Source of the DNA: Brachypterus glaber
Lineage: Eukaryota; Arthropoda; Insecta; Coleoptera; Kateretidae
Assembly (NCBI GenBank): GCA_958510825.1
Contig: OY294054.1
Coordinates: 13,963,390-14,027,389, forward strand
Direction of reading: 5' to 3'
DNA: 64,000 nt
A model generated the notes under the pieces. That model was given only the letters and a program-made list of their open reading frames with translations. It ran no database searches and was not told the DNA's origin. Positions 12,306 to 24,301 of this stretch are shown piece by piece; within the stretch, counting starts at the first letter, position 1; every line of letters starts with the position of its first letter. The position numbers and the translations under genes are program-made.

Positions 12306-14194
12306 CTTCCTGTTTCTCCTGTATTTTTCAGTCATATTACGATTACTTAAAGTAATTTATTTTGAACACTACCTATAATATTTAAAACTTTATAATTTAT
12401 GTTATTCATTTAGATCTTTGTTTGGCAATTTTAAACGTTATTTTTTTTTAGTTAATAGGGAACAAAAAGCTTTCCTATTTTTTTTTTTAATTTGATTTAT
12501 TTTTGTTAACCGATTAAAAATAAACATATATGTATTTAAGATTTTTAAAATTATTTTTAGGTATATTGTATAACTCGAATATTTTACTACATTTTATATA
12601 AAATTTATTAAATAAAGCAAAAACGGTCCCATTTATTGTTGGGGTTTATTACACCCCACCTGTCGTTACTTGTAAAACTAAACCACCTGTCAGACGCCGG
12701 GTTAAATAACACTTAAAATAACATAAGGTTAGTGTAACAATTACACAGTCACACAAAAAAAAGGTCCAGAACTTTTACGAAGCCAACTGTATTTCTATGT
12801 ATTTTGAGGCGCTGAATCCGAATGTGAGGTCAAAATAGCACCTTATTCAATTAGTTTTGAAGATAGCCCCAAAAAACGTTATTTTCATATACTCGAAAAT
12901 AAAGATTTTTGAGGTTATGTCCAAAATTTACAACTTATAACTAGTTGTCTTTAATTATTTCATGTAATTTCTTAGTAACTTCCCTCTGTGCCCTAACATC
13001 AAAACCATTTTGCTCAAGTTTTAGTGTAAATACTCCGACTTTGTAATCGTAGAGGTGTAACACCATACCGGATAAAAAAGAAGTTACTTTAAATCTATTG
13101 TCACATAGTTACGTGAGATTTAAAATGCCACATACAACTTCTTAATGTAATTATATATACAGGTAACATATAAATAAGTTAAAAAAAATAAGTGGCTATT
13201 TTACATAAAAGAAATAAAAAATAACTTCTGAGAAACATAATTTTCTAAGGAGCTGTTTCCATATTGTCCCTTAAAAAAGAAGAAAACAGAAAGGCAAGTA
13301 TGAGGGGGTAATGTAGTAATTAGCCCCTCCATATGACAAAGATAAGTACTTTTTATATGTATTTTTTTTTTTTTTGAGAAACCAAGAAAGTTTTATCGGG
13401 CTTCATATTGGCACACAAACTTAAGTGATAACGTTAAGTGATAGTGAGAAAAATCTCACGCCCCCCACTTTCTTGGGCCCTCTATACATTGTGCCCGCCC
13501 CCCTCCTTTGTACAGTTTTGTTTGTAGCAACTACCATACCTGTGAAGTGTAAAGGATCCAAATATTTAGGTGGTGATCTTTTTTTAATGATCACCTCGGT
13601 GATCAACTGCATTCTACCAATATCACTCAGTTGGACAAAATAGATAACTGAAATATTTAATTCAACCCTTAAAATTGTGAACCTTATTTTAGAATCACCT
13701 TGTAAGACTACACTAAAGCTTAACAGTGTTTGCTCTTTTAACTACTGCTAGCAAAACAATCAACTTTAATTCTTAAAATATTAAAATAAACGTCTTTTAA
13801 AATGACCGAAAAAAAAATATAATTTTTCGTTTTCGAACCCTGATTTTTCCATTAACTTTTAAAATGGCTTCCAATACTTAAAATCAAAATTGTAAAATAA
13901 AATTGAATTGTTATTTAGACTTTATAGGTACATTAAAGTATAAGGTAACGATTACTTTTAGAGTTCATAAAATTTTTAATTAATTTTTTTTTCTCTTTTC
14001 TAATGAGTTTGTTATTCTTTTACTGATCCTCGTTTTACGTTACCTTAGACAAACCAATTTGTGTTATTCTAAATTTACGTTTATTATTATTTTTCTTATC
14101 TTTTGCTTATTAAATAATATACAGAGTGGTACTTACATTTTAAGGGGTAATTCTACTCTATACCGTGATGTGAGAAGTTCACAAAGCACACTGT

Positions 14195-14480
14195 AAAAAA
14201 TAAATACGTAATTACACATGATTCTGCACGTAATTGTGATTTAATGCAAATACATGTAAACTTTACTAGATTTTACATACAATTTTAGAATTAAATATGT
14301 AATTTTACAATTTTATATGCAAATTACATGTAAAATTACATCTAAAATCTGGTAAATTTTACAGAGTTCACTGTAAAAAATAAATATGTAAATTTACATG
14401 CATAGGTAATGTGTTGCCATGCAGAGACAAGTAAATTTCACGAGATTTTACTTGTAATTTTACGATTTTATAAGAATATT
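14195..14480. repeat. AT-rich internally repeated block
   Basis: cactgtaaaaaataaata occurs at about 14188 and again at about 14368. Between and after them are many variants of acatgtaaattttac. This looks like a tandemly or palindromically arranged element remnant. No coding capacity. Confidence 0.5.
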
Positions 14481-15522
14481 ACCAAGGCGATCTTCACTTC
14501 CAGGCCGCGCTATAGCCAGTATACTGGCTTAGGTGCCAGACTTCCCAGTGAACCATTCCAGCTAAGTTGAAAATGTTGAAGCAAAATGGCAAAATGTCAC
14601 CTATTTGTCAAAAATAATTGTGTTATTTGTGAAAGAAAATAAATCTGTTATTTTTTATAAAAACAACAAATATAAGAAAAATAATACTAAAATTCGGAAT
14701 ATGTGATGTCGTGGTAATAGTGATTAGGTGAAAAATAAAGAAAAAAGGTGCAAGAGAAGAATTTTGCTGCATTGAAAAGCAAAATCCGTATAATCATTCA
14801 ATTTTATTTTAATTGTTATTAAATGTGAAGATTACTAGAAATTTTTAATGTTGTTTTTTTAATAATTATTAAAATTGCATAGTTCTATTTCCATAAAATT
14901 ATAAAACAATGTACCTAGAGATACAAAATATTGTATTTTTATTTTCCGATGTGTGTAAGTAAAAACTTTATAATAAATATATAAATTCTATCAGATATAC
15001 GTTGAATTAAAGTTTTTGTTGCATTTATTTGAATCTCAGGAGTCTGATATGCAAAAAGATATTGTATAGGTTGTGAACCTCTCGACGATTTAAAATTTTT
15101 GGATGGAAAATGGTTCGCCCTGTATGTATAAATAAAATAATACATCTTCAATTTGGTCTTAATTAATTTAACAATTAAAAAATATTCGGGAAAAAGTTAA
15201 TTAAAATAACAGTTAATTTAAATTGGATAAAATCGGCATCAGTTGAAAGTAAATATAATAAATTATTGTAAAAGCGTTTAAATTTTTGAATTAAAAATTA
15301 TTTTTGATTTATCGAAATCGAATCAACGATTTAACTCAGAACATTTAAAAAAAATGCTCGCTAAAAACTTTAATAAAACCATTTCTTAAAGCAATATCGT
15401 AATGATATTTTTATAAAACAAAAACGATTGATTTACCCAATAATCTAACCAACTAAGAATTTAACCGATAAAATGAAATGTATCAAATAATTCTGACAAT
15501 TGATCAAATTCTTAATGTTAGT

Positions 15523-15682
15523 TTATGCAAAAATTAACGAAGCTGTGCTTACGCATGCGCAGTAAAGTCATCAAATTAATTATATTTCTAGATAGTTCGT
15601 AAATTATCACATGGCGCAGTATAGACCTAAAATTACTTATATTTCTTGTAAGCTTCGTTAGTGTTTACATAAACCAACCTTC
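15523..15682. repeat. Small foldback
   Basis: tttatgcaaaaattaacgaa followed by gctgtgcttac is mirrored by gtaagcttcgttagtgttta followed by cataaacc. Imperfect arms of about 30 bp enclose 90 bp that contains gcatgcgc. Possibly a MITE remnant. Confidence 0.45.
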
Positions 15683-15782
15683 ACTTGGTTTAGTGTTAAT
15701 GACTGGGTATACCCAAAAACATTTGATAATACACTAGGTAACCCGATATATGAGCTTCTACGAGCGGAGTGTAAGGTAATTT

Positions 15783-16036
15783 CAACGAACTAATAACTCT
15801 TCTCTCTAGAATAGGCATTTCATTCGTTAAAACTGACAAAAACGTCGTCAACATAAACATTCGTCTGTCTTACTCGCACATCTTTGTTCTAACAGAGACA
15901 ACAATACCAGTTACTGGTAATTGTTATTGTTCAGGCCTGAATATACCTACTATTTGTTTACAAACAAACCGAGATGTTGGCGATACTTTATTTTAACGGT
16001 ATGCGTATTCTAGAAAGAAGAGTTATTAGTTCGTTG
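15783..16036. mobile_element. 254-bp hAT-like MITE, copy 2
   Basis: Same orientation and exactly the same length as the copy at 10810, with about 92% identity by eye. The 8-bp direct repeats ggtaattt at 15775-15782 and 16037-16044 are an intact target duplication. One terminal base differs between the arms (ctagaaagaag on the right). Confidence 0.92.
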
Positions 16037-16321
16037 GGTAATTTATACATTCTCAGTGACGTAGTCGCGATCGTAGCGCATACTATATGTACCATACATC
16101 TGAGTGAGACACAACGCACAAACAGGTCGAACATCCGACCACCTTGTGAGTTTTAGTTAGTTTTAACCATAGTACAGGCCAATTGGAAATTATTTTTCTT
16201 AATTTTAAAGTATTATTTTTATCGTGTCCGTATAAAAAACATTGTAAATACCATGACAGAAATTACTTTTTTTCTAGCTTCACCTTTTATATGCAAATGT
16301 GACTCACACATCGCACAAATA

Positions 16322-16398
16322 CTGCCATTCTAAGCTGAAAGGTCCTATCTGTGTATGTTAAACCTATATAGATAAGACCTTTCAGCTTAGCACGGCAG
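16322..16398. repeat. 77-bp hairpin
   Basis: ctgccattctaagctgaaag, then gtcctatct, mirrored by agataagacctttcagctta followed by gcacggcag. Near-perfect 29-bp arms with a loop of about 18 nt. Likely a tiny foldback element. Confidence 0.6.
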
Positions 16399-16792
16399 AA
16401 TAACTTTGAGTTAAATTGTAATATATTAAATTTCTCTGTGTGTACGCGATTTATTTATAAAGTAAGAGCTTCAGAATTTTAAAAGTAATTATATTCTTGT
16501 AATAAGCAAAAATATTTTTTTTAATAGAAGAAAGAAAAATAGAGAATCTGTTGTCTCACAATCTGTTATCCTTATATATGATTTAACCAGCAAGGGCCGG
16601 ACTGGCTTTTAATGGGGGACCTTAAGTAATTTTTATCAGATACAGGGTGGCACATAAGTCACTTTACCATTTAAAAATTGAAAAACTTTTTTGTTTGTCA
16701 GTTATTTATTATTATTATAATTATCAAGAGCTCTAATTTACCCTAATTATATACAGCTATATCGTCAACTATAATTGTCCTTTTATCTCAGC

Positions 16793-17020
16793 AGCCTATT
16801 TTTCATAATTGTCATAAATTTCATAATTGTCATAACTGTTATAATTTTCATAATTTTCAAAATTGTCATAACTGCCATAGTTGTCATAATTGTCAAAACT
16901 GTCATAATTATCATATTTGTCATATTTGTCATAATTGTCATAATTTTAATAATTTTCATAATTTTCATAATTTTTATAATTTTCATAATTGTCACAATTG
17001 TCAAAATATTTGTAATTTAG
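16793..17020. repeat. Tandem TCATAATTG/TCATAATTT repeat
   Basis: About 25 tandem variants of the 9-mer tcataattg. Because the unit is a multiple of three, both strands stay open for more than 70 codons and read as isoleucine-rich (+) or MTIM-like (-) peptides. These are not genes. Confidence 0.85.
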
Positions 17021-17454
17021 CTGAACTTTTAACTTAAATACCTCGGCTCATAAAAAAAAAAATTGGTGAGACAGAACTTCTACTTTTGTGTTATGTCTAC
17101 ACAAATATGGTAACCAGATAAAAGTAAAATAAAACATCTCTGTAGAATTATTAAGGCTAAAAACATTGCTAGTCCGTCACTGTATGATCATTTAACTTTT
17201 ATAATTATAATTATCTTGATATCAAGAGCTGTAATTTACCTTAATTATATTTAAAAAGGTCTAGCTTTAGAAATCCCTCGGGAAAGATAGTATAAAGAAT
17301 AGAATATAAGTATTTCAGGACAGTTATTTCTTTAGGAACTTTCTATTCATTATACAAAAAATAGAAATAAATCTTTAAGCCACAGAAGTCTACACGGAGA
17401 AAACTGTTTTAGTAACTAGCTGTGAAGATATGTAATTCTTCGCAGTTGATACTA

Positions 17455-17669
17455 CGGTAGGTTGGGCTAAATGTGACACCCAGGGTAATTGTGACATGTC
17501 TTGTTATAATTCTTCTAAACTAGTTTAGATCCAATCCAACCCTGGCATTAGGTTTTTGACAGTATTAAATATTAAGCGTGAAATTTCGATTGGATTTAAA
17601 CTTGTTTAGACGAATTATAACAGGGCATGTCACAATTACCCTGGGTGTCACATTTAACCCAACCTACTG
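17455..17669. mobile_element. TA-flanked foldback MITE, 215 bp
   Basis: The left arm cggtaggttgggctaaatgt continues gacacccagggtaattgtgacatg. The right arm is its near-perfect complement ending aacctactg. TA dinucleotides flank it at 17453-17454 and 17670-17671. Arms of about 45 bp plus weaker inner pairing (ttctaaactagtttag / ggatttaaacttgtttag). Tc1/mariner-like by target site only. Confidence 0.75.
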
Positions 17670-17672
17670 TAT

Positions 17673-18890
17673 ATGAGGAGATGAACTGCAAAACTTAACA
17701 TATCCAAAAGGCGTTAAACTGCAAAACTTTTTATCCATCCATTGCGTGATCATTACCTCAATTGAAACAAACTAAGAAGCAGCGACTAGTTACAGGAACG
17801 CTATAATTACGTAGTAATTACGTAGATACTACCAAAATTGGAAAAAAATATGTTACCCTTAAATTTTTCGATCTTGCTACGATTTTGTAACTTAGTTCGG
17901 AATGATCTCGTTACAAAATAGTTACTACGTAGCCACGTAAGTGTGTGGTAGTTATTGGTTACTGCTACATGTGCATAGACATTTGTCGAAATAGTTTACC
18001 TTTTTTTGTCGAAGGTGCGATATAAATATTAACTTATTATACACATCATCCATTTTAGTCTGGATAGAAAAATATGTTATAAGATAAAAAATAGTAACGA
18101 CGGAGGTTTTTTAGTGAATATTACTAATAATAATAGTTCTAAAAAACTAATAGGCCAAAATTATGTAGTTTTATTGTTTAAATAAATGATATGATTGTAA
18201 ATTATTTTAAGGTTAGGAACGAAAAATAGAATATTTTTTATTAAAATGTTATAATGGATTTGTTATCATTTGATAATAAAAAATTGGTCACTACCTTTGT
18301 AGTGAAATGCTTAATTAAATATTTTTCCAATACTGCGTATTACTTATTAAAATAAAATATGGCGATTATCTAAAATTTTACTATTAGGTACCAATTGCCT
18401 CACTATGGAAATTAAAACTATTACGTATTTTTTATGAGTATCTATAACCGCGCGATGACTTATAATTATAACTTAAAAGTAATCTCTTACTGTTTAATAA
18501 TGTAAAAAGTATTAAAAACGTAGTTGTTACCTATAATAAAACCAAATAGGAATGGTAACTTTAATGTAGGATTATTTATGGCTGCAGCCACGTACCTTTT
18601 GAAACATTCTAGTAATATAAACCTGGTGGTCATTTTATTGGGTAATTACGTAGTTAAGGCAACCATATTATTCCTTTTAAGTAAAAAAATGATAAAAGTA
18701 ATATTCTTAGTAGAATTTACGATTCTGTTGCCAATAAAAATATATTTAATTATCTTTAACACCATAAAGTTATATAATAAGTGAGAGCTACGTAATTACA
18801 ACTCATGAATGGTTCCACTTATTTAGGTAAAATTCAGTTTTGCGGTTGACCTCCTTTTGGATATGTTAAGTTTTGAGGTTGAAGCCCTCA
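17673..18890. repeat. Inverted-repeat element, about 1.2 kb
   Basis: gaactgcaaaacttaacata followed by tccaaaagg (17684 on) is matched in reverse at 18838-18880 (ccttttggatatgttaagtt). The outer ends are atgaggag and gccctcat. The interior contains tacgtagtaattacgtag palindromes and an unrecognised 86-codon open frame (18524-18784). Non-autonomous element likely. Confidence 0.55.
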
Positions 18891-19654
18891 TATTTCGTTT
18901 ACTTTCGATATTCTTTGCAAAATACGATTTCCTTAAATCGCGAGAGCGCACACTTTTATTTATTATTATAATATTTTTGTTCATATATATTTTTTTTTAA
19001 ATATGTACGAATATGTTATTGTATATGGTATTGTATATGTATATTGTATATGTAATTGGTGTCAGAAAATTAGGTGTATCAATTTTTTTTCTCTATTTTT
19101 GATAATCTGGCAACCGGGTGCCCCTAATTTTTTTTTTGTTTAGCAACTGTTTTTTTTTTTCGTTAAATCAACTTAGTTCTTTAGGTTTATCAAACTTTTC
19201 CTTCTTTAACAATTTTTCGAAAATTGGCGTTCCCTGTTTTTTTATTTTCTATAGATTCTTTTTAAAATATGCGTAATCGCAATTAATCGCCCGAAAAACT
19301 ATTTTCCATGCTTATAAATTTTAAGAATCTTTTTAAAAATTAATATTTCATGCCATTCAACACAAGCTTTATCTTAAGTACTAAAAATAATAAAAAAAGT
19401 TTATATTTAACTTAAACCTTTCGGATTTTAATTTCCTAACTTTAAAAATTTAAATAAAAGCTTATAAGAAAATTTTATATAATTCATAAAATAAACTATA
19501 ACTAAAAAGCTAATACTTTCAACGATTACTTTGCAAAAGTAAACTAAACTTTTTTAACCACGACTTAAATTCGTTTTGGGTAATTTTTTACATAAGGGCA
19601 AATTTGGATGAATACATTAACCTTAAGAGAAAAATAGGAGTATACCAAAATAGT

Positions 19655-19775
19655 ATATTCTATAACTAGTATGGAATAGACAATATTCCGCGCGAGCGGA
19701 AAGTTTGTCATACGAGCCGGAAGGCGAGTATGACGGTCCCGCAAGCGCGGAATGACAATTCCATACCTGTTGTAG
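19655..19775. repeat. GC-richer palindromic cluster
   Basis: attccgcgcgagcggaa, gtcatacgagccggaag, gcgagtatgac and gcgcggaatgacaattccat pair with each other over about 110 bp. A related but weaker motif (cacgagccaaaaggcgagtg) occurs at 40079-40100. Probably a foldback remnant. Confidence 0.5.
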
Positions 19776-20489
19776 ACTATACTTTTTCTTCGACTGCAAA
19801 TATGAAACCCTGTATGGCTTTAAACTGCGGACAAGTTTAAAAACAACTTTTTTTGTGACTCAATATTGTAAATGCAACAAAACACATATTTTTAAATAAA
19901 GCAATTAATGTTATTTAATAATTTTATCAAATCAGTACTTCAAAAAGATTTTTATTTAATTTTAACACATATTTACAAATTATAATGCAAAAATTTAAGG
20001 TTATGTCAGATTGTTTTGACAGATATCAGGTTTAAATATTTAACAATAGATGGAGCAGTTTTTTGAACTAAATTGATAAAAAACTGGTCAAATATTAAGA
20101 AAAACTAATAAACTTTATGTCATTTTAACACATAACTTTAAATTGCATTAAATTATTCAATATTTCATGGTAATATATATATATATATATATATATTTGC
20201 TAATTTTGCTACAGTTTTCTTTACTTTTATAAAAATAAAAGAGATAGCACTACAGGTGCTCATTCTAACACTTGATACGAAATATTCATACCGTATCTAT
20301 AGCTAGAATGGATTCATTCTGTGTTTGAAAAGTGTGTGTCTTTGCTTACATTCTAAAGCAGTCGTAGAAAAAATAAGTGTTTATGCCAAATACACACATT
20401 ATAAAAATACCCGATATAGACATATTTACCAAATAAAAAAAAGTTGTACTTGTTTCCAATAAATTAGTATTAGTAATATTTTTCATTAC

Positions 20490-20691
20490 GGACGATGTGG
20501 GTGACTTCGGACACTTTTTCCCAAAACCCTCTGAACCAAAGCACATTGTGCACTGCACAATTTGTGGAGTTATATTCACAGGTTGGGGGGTTCAATTCCA
20601 CAACTGGTGCACGCAACCCCACAACTTGTGCCCACGTGCTTTGGTTTAGAGAGTTTTGCGAAAAAGTGTCCGAAGTCACCCACACCATCCG
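20490..20691. repeat. Foldback element, about 0.2 kb
   Basis: gatgtgggtgacttcggaca followed by ctttttcc is mirrored by gaaaaagtgtccgaagtcac followed by ccacacc. Inner arms also pair (accctctgaaccaaagcac / gtgctttggtttagagag). Overlapping open frames on both strands come from the symmetry and are not genes. Confidence 0.7.
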
Positions 20692-21570
20692 AAGTCACCC
20701 CAGTTGACGGTACCTACACTATAACTAAATACTATTACAAAAACAGAGGGATTCCGTTAAAAAAAAAGAAGAGACCGTTTTTGCTTCGTTTGGAATAGTA
20801 GGGTTTTTTTTGTGTACTGTCACAAAAAGTCATATATAAGTTAATTATCTTTTGGCATTTAACCCTAATTTGGTCAGTTACACTTTTTGAATGTAAGTAA
20901 AGGTTACAGAATACCTAAAGAATCACTCTTATATAGTATAGCTTATACTTAAATATTGATTTTTTCCAACCTATGCACATTCTAAAAATGTCGCTTCGGG
21001 ATATTTTAAAAACCCCAAAGGAGCTCACATGCCTACGATTTCTCCTCATTTTCTGTTTGATTTTCAATTTCTGTTTTTTTTTTGTTCCCTATAATTTCAA
21101 AGATATATAACCTAATCACTCCAAAGCACATAAACCGGATTTTCATTTCATTAAGTTTTGGGCTAGATATCCGCCAAGTTGATTTGACCAATACTCTCTT
21201 AAATTCTTAATTCTCAAGGTTAATTAACCCAATCATTAACACTAAAGTAATTTAATAATAAAAGGAAAAATGTCAAATAATTCTGATATTCCATCCATTA
21301 ATAATTTAATTGGTCTTTATGTAAATACTCAACACTAAAATTTTAGTGACAAATAAAGATAGTTTAAGAATGAAATTTCTACAAAAATATAGATAGATAG
21401 ACAGATAAATAGATAGATATTTATTAATCCAAAATACATACAATACAGGTATAAAGGATTCGTCAGTATATAGTAAATATGGGGGGGGGGTACCTTTTAA
21501 AACGCACACTCCTGGTTTCATTGAATTAAATAAAGTAAAAAAGTATTTTACAGTAATCGAAGAAATATAT

Positions 21571-21880
21571 TTTCCTACGACCTAGTTAGTAGATAGTGCC
21601 CATTTTCCACCCGTTGCCATGACAGCGGTCGGGAAGTGAAAAGCAGCTAATTTTATATATCTGCTGTCAGAGAATGAGTAAACGTCAAACACATAACCTC
21701 AAATTGACAAATTAATTTTTAGACAAATTTTGAGTTTTTTTTGGTTTTTAGGTGTTAGGTCGTAGGAAAAGTAGTATACGCACCTCGACGCAAACCATGC
21801 TCGGCTCCGCCTCGTAAATAAGCACTCTCGTGCACTGCAAACTAGGTTCGCGTACTCGGTGCGTAATATACCCACTATTA
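21571..21880 (+). repeat. TTTCCTACRACCTAG interspersed repeat, copy 2
   Basis: Same sequence order as 11972-12305 with scattered differences. Begins ttttcctacgacctagttag and ends gtactcggtgcgtaatatac. The inverted ends tttcctacgaccta (21572) and taggtcgtaggaaa (about 21768) are better preserved here. A shorter relative (gatcgtaggaaaaatagtgt) lies at about 38252-38330. Confidence 0.7.
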
Positions 21881-21950
21881 CCTACGTGTTCTTTTAAGAT
21901 GTTTTCGTCTCATCCCTAGGTTTTATAATATAGTCCAGTCAAAGGGTTAA

Positions 21951-22063
21951 AGGGTAGTAGTGAATGGTGACAGAACACTCCTGTTAGTTTTTCACCGGGT
22001 GATTTGCGTAAATCACCCGGTGAAAAACTAACAGGAGTGTCCTGTACTATCCACTACTACCCT
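21951..22063. mobile_element. 113-bp TTAA-flanked foldback
   Basis: TTAA at 21947-21950 and 22064-22067 flank a nearly complete hairpin. Ends are agggtagtag and ctactaccct; inner arms actcctgttagtttttcacc / ggtgaaaaactaacaggagt meet at a gcgt loop. TTAA duplication is the piggyBac hallmark, but these termini are not the usual CCC...GGG type, so the assignment is tentative. Confidence 0.75.
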
Positions 22064-22101
22064 TTAAAATATCAGCCCGTGTACATTTATTGCAATTTAA
22101 C

Positions 22102-22355
22102 CAACGAACTAATAACTCTTCTCTCTAGAATACGCATACCGTTAATATGAAGTATCGCCAACATCTCGGTTTGTTTGTAAACAAATAGTAGGTATATTCA
22201 GGCATGAACAATAACAGTTACCAGTAACTGTTATTGTTGTCTCTGTTAGAACAAAGCTGTGCGAGTAAGACAGACAAATGTATATGTTGGCTACGTTTTT
22301 GTCAGCTTTTACAAATGAAATGCCTATTCTAGAGAGAAGAGTTATTAGTTCGTTG
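22102..22355. mobile_element. 254-bp hAT-like MITE, copy 3 (inverted), next to a splice acceptor
   Basis: Reverse orientation to copies 1 and 2 but identical in length. The 8-bp target repeats aatttaac at 22094-22101 and 22356-22363 are exact. Only 47 nt separate the right target repeat from exon C. That interval keeps a plausible branch point (ctaataa at about 22391) and the tgttttag acceptor. Confidence 0.93.
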
Positions 22356-22410
22356 AATTTAACATAGTCATTTCTCGTTATTTGAGTGGACTAATAATTT
22401 TATGTTTTAG

Positions 22411-22781
22411 GAAATAAGCTACAATAAAGCAGCAATGTTTCTCGATACAAGCTACGTAGTACCAAGCGCTGCAGGTCTACCGTTAACAATAAATGCCGTA
22501 GGAACAGCGTCCACCAATATAAAACTATACGGCTCTCTAAAAGCGGATGGCTTTCTGAAAACAAAAGAATTAGACTTGGAAATAGATATTCAACCAAGCG
22601 TTTCATTGGACGTAACTGGCGAGATGTCTGTTGATGCTTATTATGCAAGTACAGGCATTAAATTAAAAACAAACATGTATACAGCAAGTGCTGCTAAAAG
22701 CTCCATTAAAATAAGAGGAAGCAAGTTAGTCAGTATCAAATGTAGCTTACCCAGACAAAACACTGAAATTTTAGGAGCAAG
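22411..22781 (+). CDS. apolpp: Apolipophorin exon C (residues 110-232 plus 2 nt)
   Basis: Starts phase 0 after acceptor tatgttttag and ends phase 2 before donor gtacta at 22782 (weak at positions +4 to +6). It encodes EISYNKAAMFLDTSYVVPSA, then AGLPLTINAVGTASTNIKLY, then an alternating hydrophobic/polar stretch ending NTEILGAR, where the last R is completed by exon D. This is the most conserved part of the DUF1943 module, which forms the wall of the lipid pocket in large lipid transfer proteins. One cysteine is present (SIKCSLP). GC content is visibly higher than in the flanking introns. The insertion just upstream (MITE at 22102-22355) has not disturbed the acceptor. Confidence 0.95.
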
Positions 22782-24301
22782 GTACTAACAATTTATAACT
22801 TTTATTTTACTTTATTACTATTCCACAGCTTTCGAATTCAACCAATTAACACAAGAATTGAATCAAAATTGTATCGTGAGGTTAAAAGAAAAAGATTCCA
22901 AAGTAATTTTTACTTGTCAAATTGTCGAAAATTTATCGTTTTTAAATTATGTCCTTTTTTAATAGATTTTGGTATTTTCTGAAAAAAAAAACTGTGTATA
23001 TTTTTTATTTGTCACTTGAATGTATATAGAACTATAACATTATAGATTATAGAGATTTCATATTTTGGCTACCCCCCTAATAGGGGGTGTGTTAGGGGGG
23101 GAAGCCAAAATATGAAATCTCTACAGCCTTGAATAACGCGAGAACTGAGGTATGAAGTGTATGAATTTTGGTACATTTTGCGTTACGTAATACTTGAACA
23201 TTCCCATAGCTGAAAAAAATTACCCTTGATGGAAACAAAACAATGCTTGTTTGGCAGTCATTGAGCTTTAAGTAAGCCAGAAAATAAAAAAACATCCCAT
23301 CAAAAAATCCTTGTTGGCCTGTGTTTTCTGGAACGTTCTCTAGAACGTTTTTTTTGGCGATTTAGGAAAATTCGAAACTACCGTATAATCATAGACAAAG
23401 AACATAGATGAGCTGTCATCTCAAGGTTATATACAAATTTACGAGTCCTCCATTTTGATCGGAAGTTACGTCAGAAATCAGCCGGGAAATTTAAATTAGT
23501 GGGTAAAATGTAAATAAATACACGACATAACCTTACTTTTTAATGTTATCTTATGTTATATTAAAAAAAATCAAACTTAAACTAAAAAATATGATACTGC
23601 TGTCTGCAGGTAGCAGTCGTTTTATGTTTCTACAACTTTTTATAAAACAAGTCATTGCAAAAACTTTACTAGTTCTTTGAAAAAGCACTATAAAATATAC
23701 AAAAAACACAGAAAGACTTTAAAAGTTCAAAAACGCTATTATATAGTCTATAATAAAATAAAATGTTCACCCTTCTAGCACAAAACACCAAACGCGTAGA
23801 AAAAATAACAGAAAAACCTCGAAAACAAACTCAAAACATACATAAATTAGGTTATGTTAACCTGTTGCACGAATATGTTAGAGGTGTGTGCGAAGAATTA
23901 TATTTTTATATTTAAATTACTGGTAAAAATAAATAAATATCTGTGTAGTATAACATATTGATTTAGTTTTTACATATATAACAAACTGTTGCAACAAAAC
24001 AACGACAAAAAGAAACTTTTACTGACTACTGAAGTGAAATGAAAAGACACATCTCTAACAAAGAAAATATTCATATCTAACGCAACACAGTGTTACCAAC
24101 ATAAAATATATATTTTTTTACTTTATGTTGGACAATTGGAATCAAAATGGAGGACGCATTTAGTCGGGACGCAGAGTATGCGCAGACGGTCAAAAATCAA
24201 TCTACTTGTTTATTTTGTCTATGCGTATAATACTATTCTAGCGCTTAGGCGCTGTGAATAGTGTAATAATATCGGAAAAATAAAAGTTCAATTTGTTTTA
24301 G
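22782..24301. other. Intron C-D, 1.5 kb
   Basis: Contains a perfect hairpin (23051-23123) and a loose inverted pair: cctccattttgatcgg at about 23446 versus caaaatggaggacg at about 24144, with catagacaaagaacatagat at about 23388 versus tttattttgtctatgcg at about 24208. A small hairpin, ctattctagcgcttaggcgc, lies at 24233-24262. No exon or gene is seen in 23130-24290. Confidence 0.65.
23051..23123. repeat. Perfect 73-bp hairpin with C/G-run centre
   Basis: agagatttcatattttggct and its exact complement agccaaaatatgaaatctct enclose acccccctaa ... ttaggggggga. Arms are about 30 bp. The stem is longer than expected by chance and looks recent. Could be a mini-MITE; no target repeat was identified. 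Confidence 0.7.

Larger units (their letters stand above)
11657..22410. other. Intron B-C, 10.8 kb, repeat-filled
   Basis: Holds two copies of the TTTCCTACRACCTAG repeat (11972-12305 and 21571-21880), hAT-like MITE copies 2 and 3, foldbacks (17455-17669, 17673-18890, 20490-20691, 21951-22063) and AT-rich tandem repeats (14195-14480, 16793-17020). In 12310-14190, 14490-15520, 16400-16790, 17020-17450, 18900-19640, 19775-20480 and 20710-21560 I see no gene. Short tracts there are low-complexity, e.g. (TA)n at 20174-20197 and AGAT repeats near 21392-21420. The frames at 13425-13643 and 18524-18784 resemble no family. Confidence 0.7.

Noticed and set aside
16775..17020. Isoleucine-rich and MTIM-rich frames on both strands
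   Set aside because: Both come from the 9-bp TCATAATTG tandem repeat.
18524..18784. 86-codon hydrophobic frame
   Set aside because: Inside an inverted-repeat element in AT-rich DNA; no recognisable domain, probably chance.
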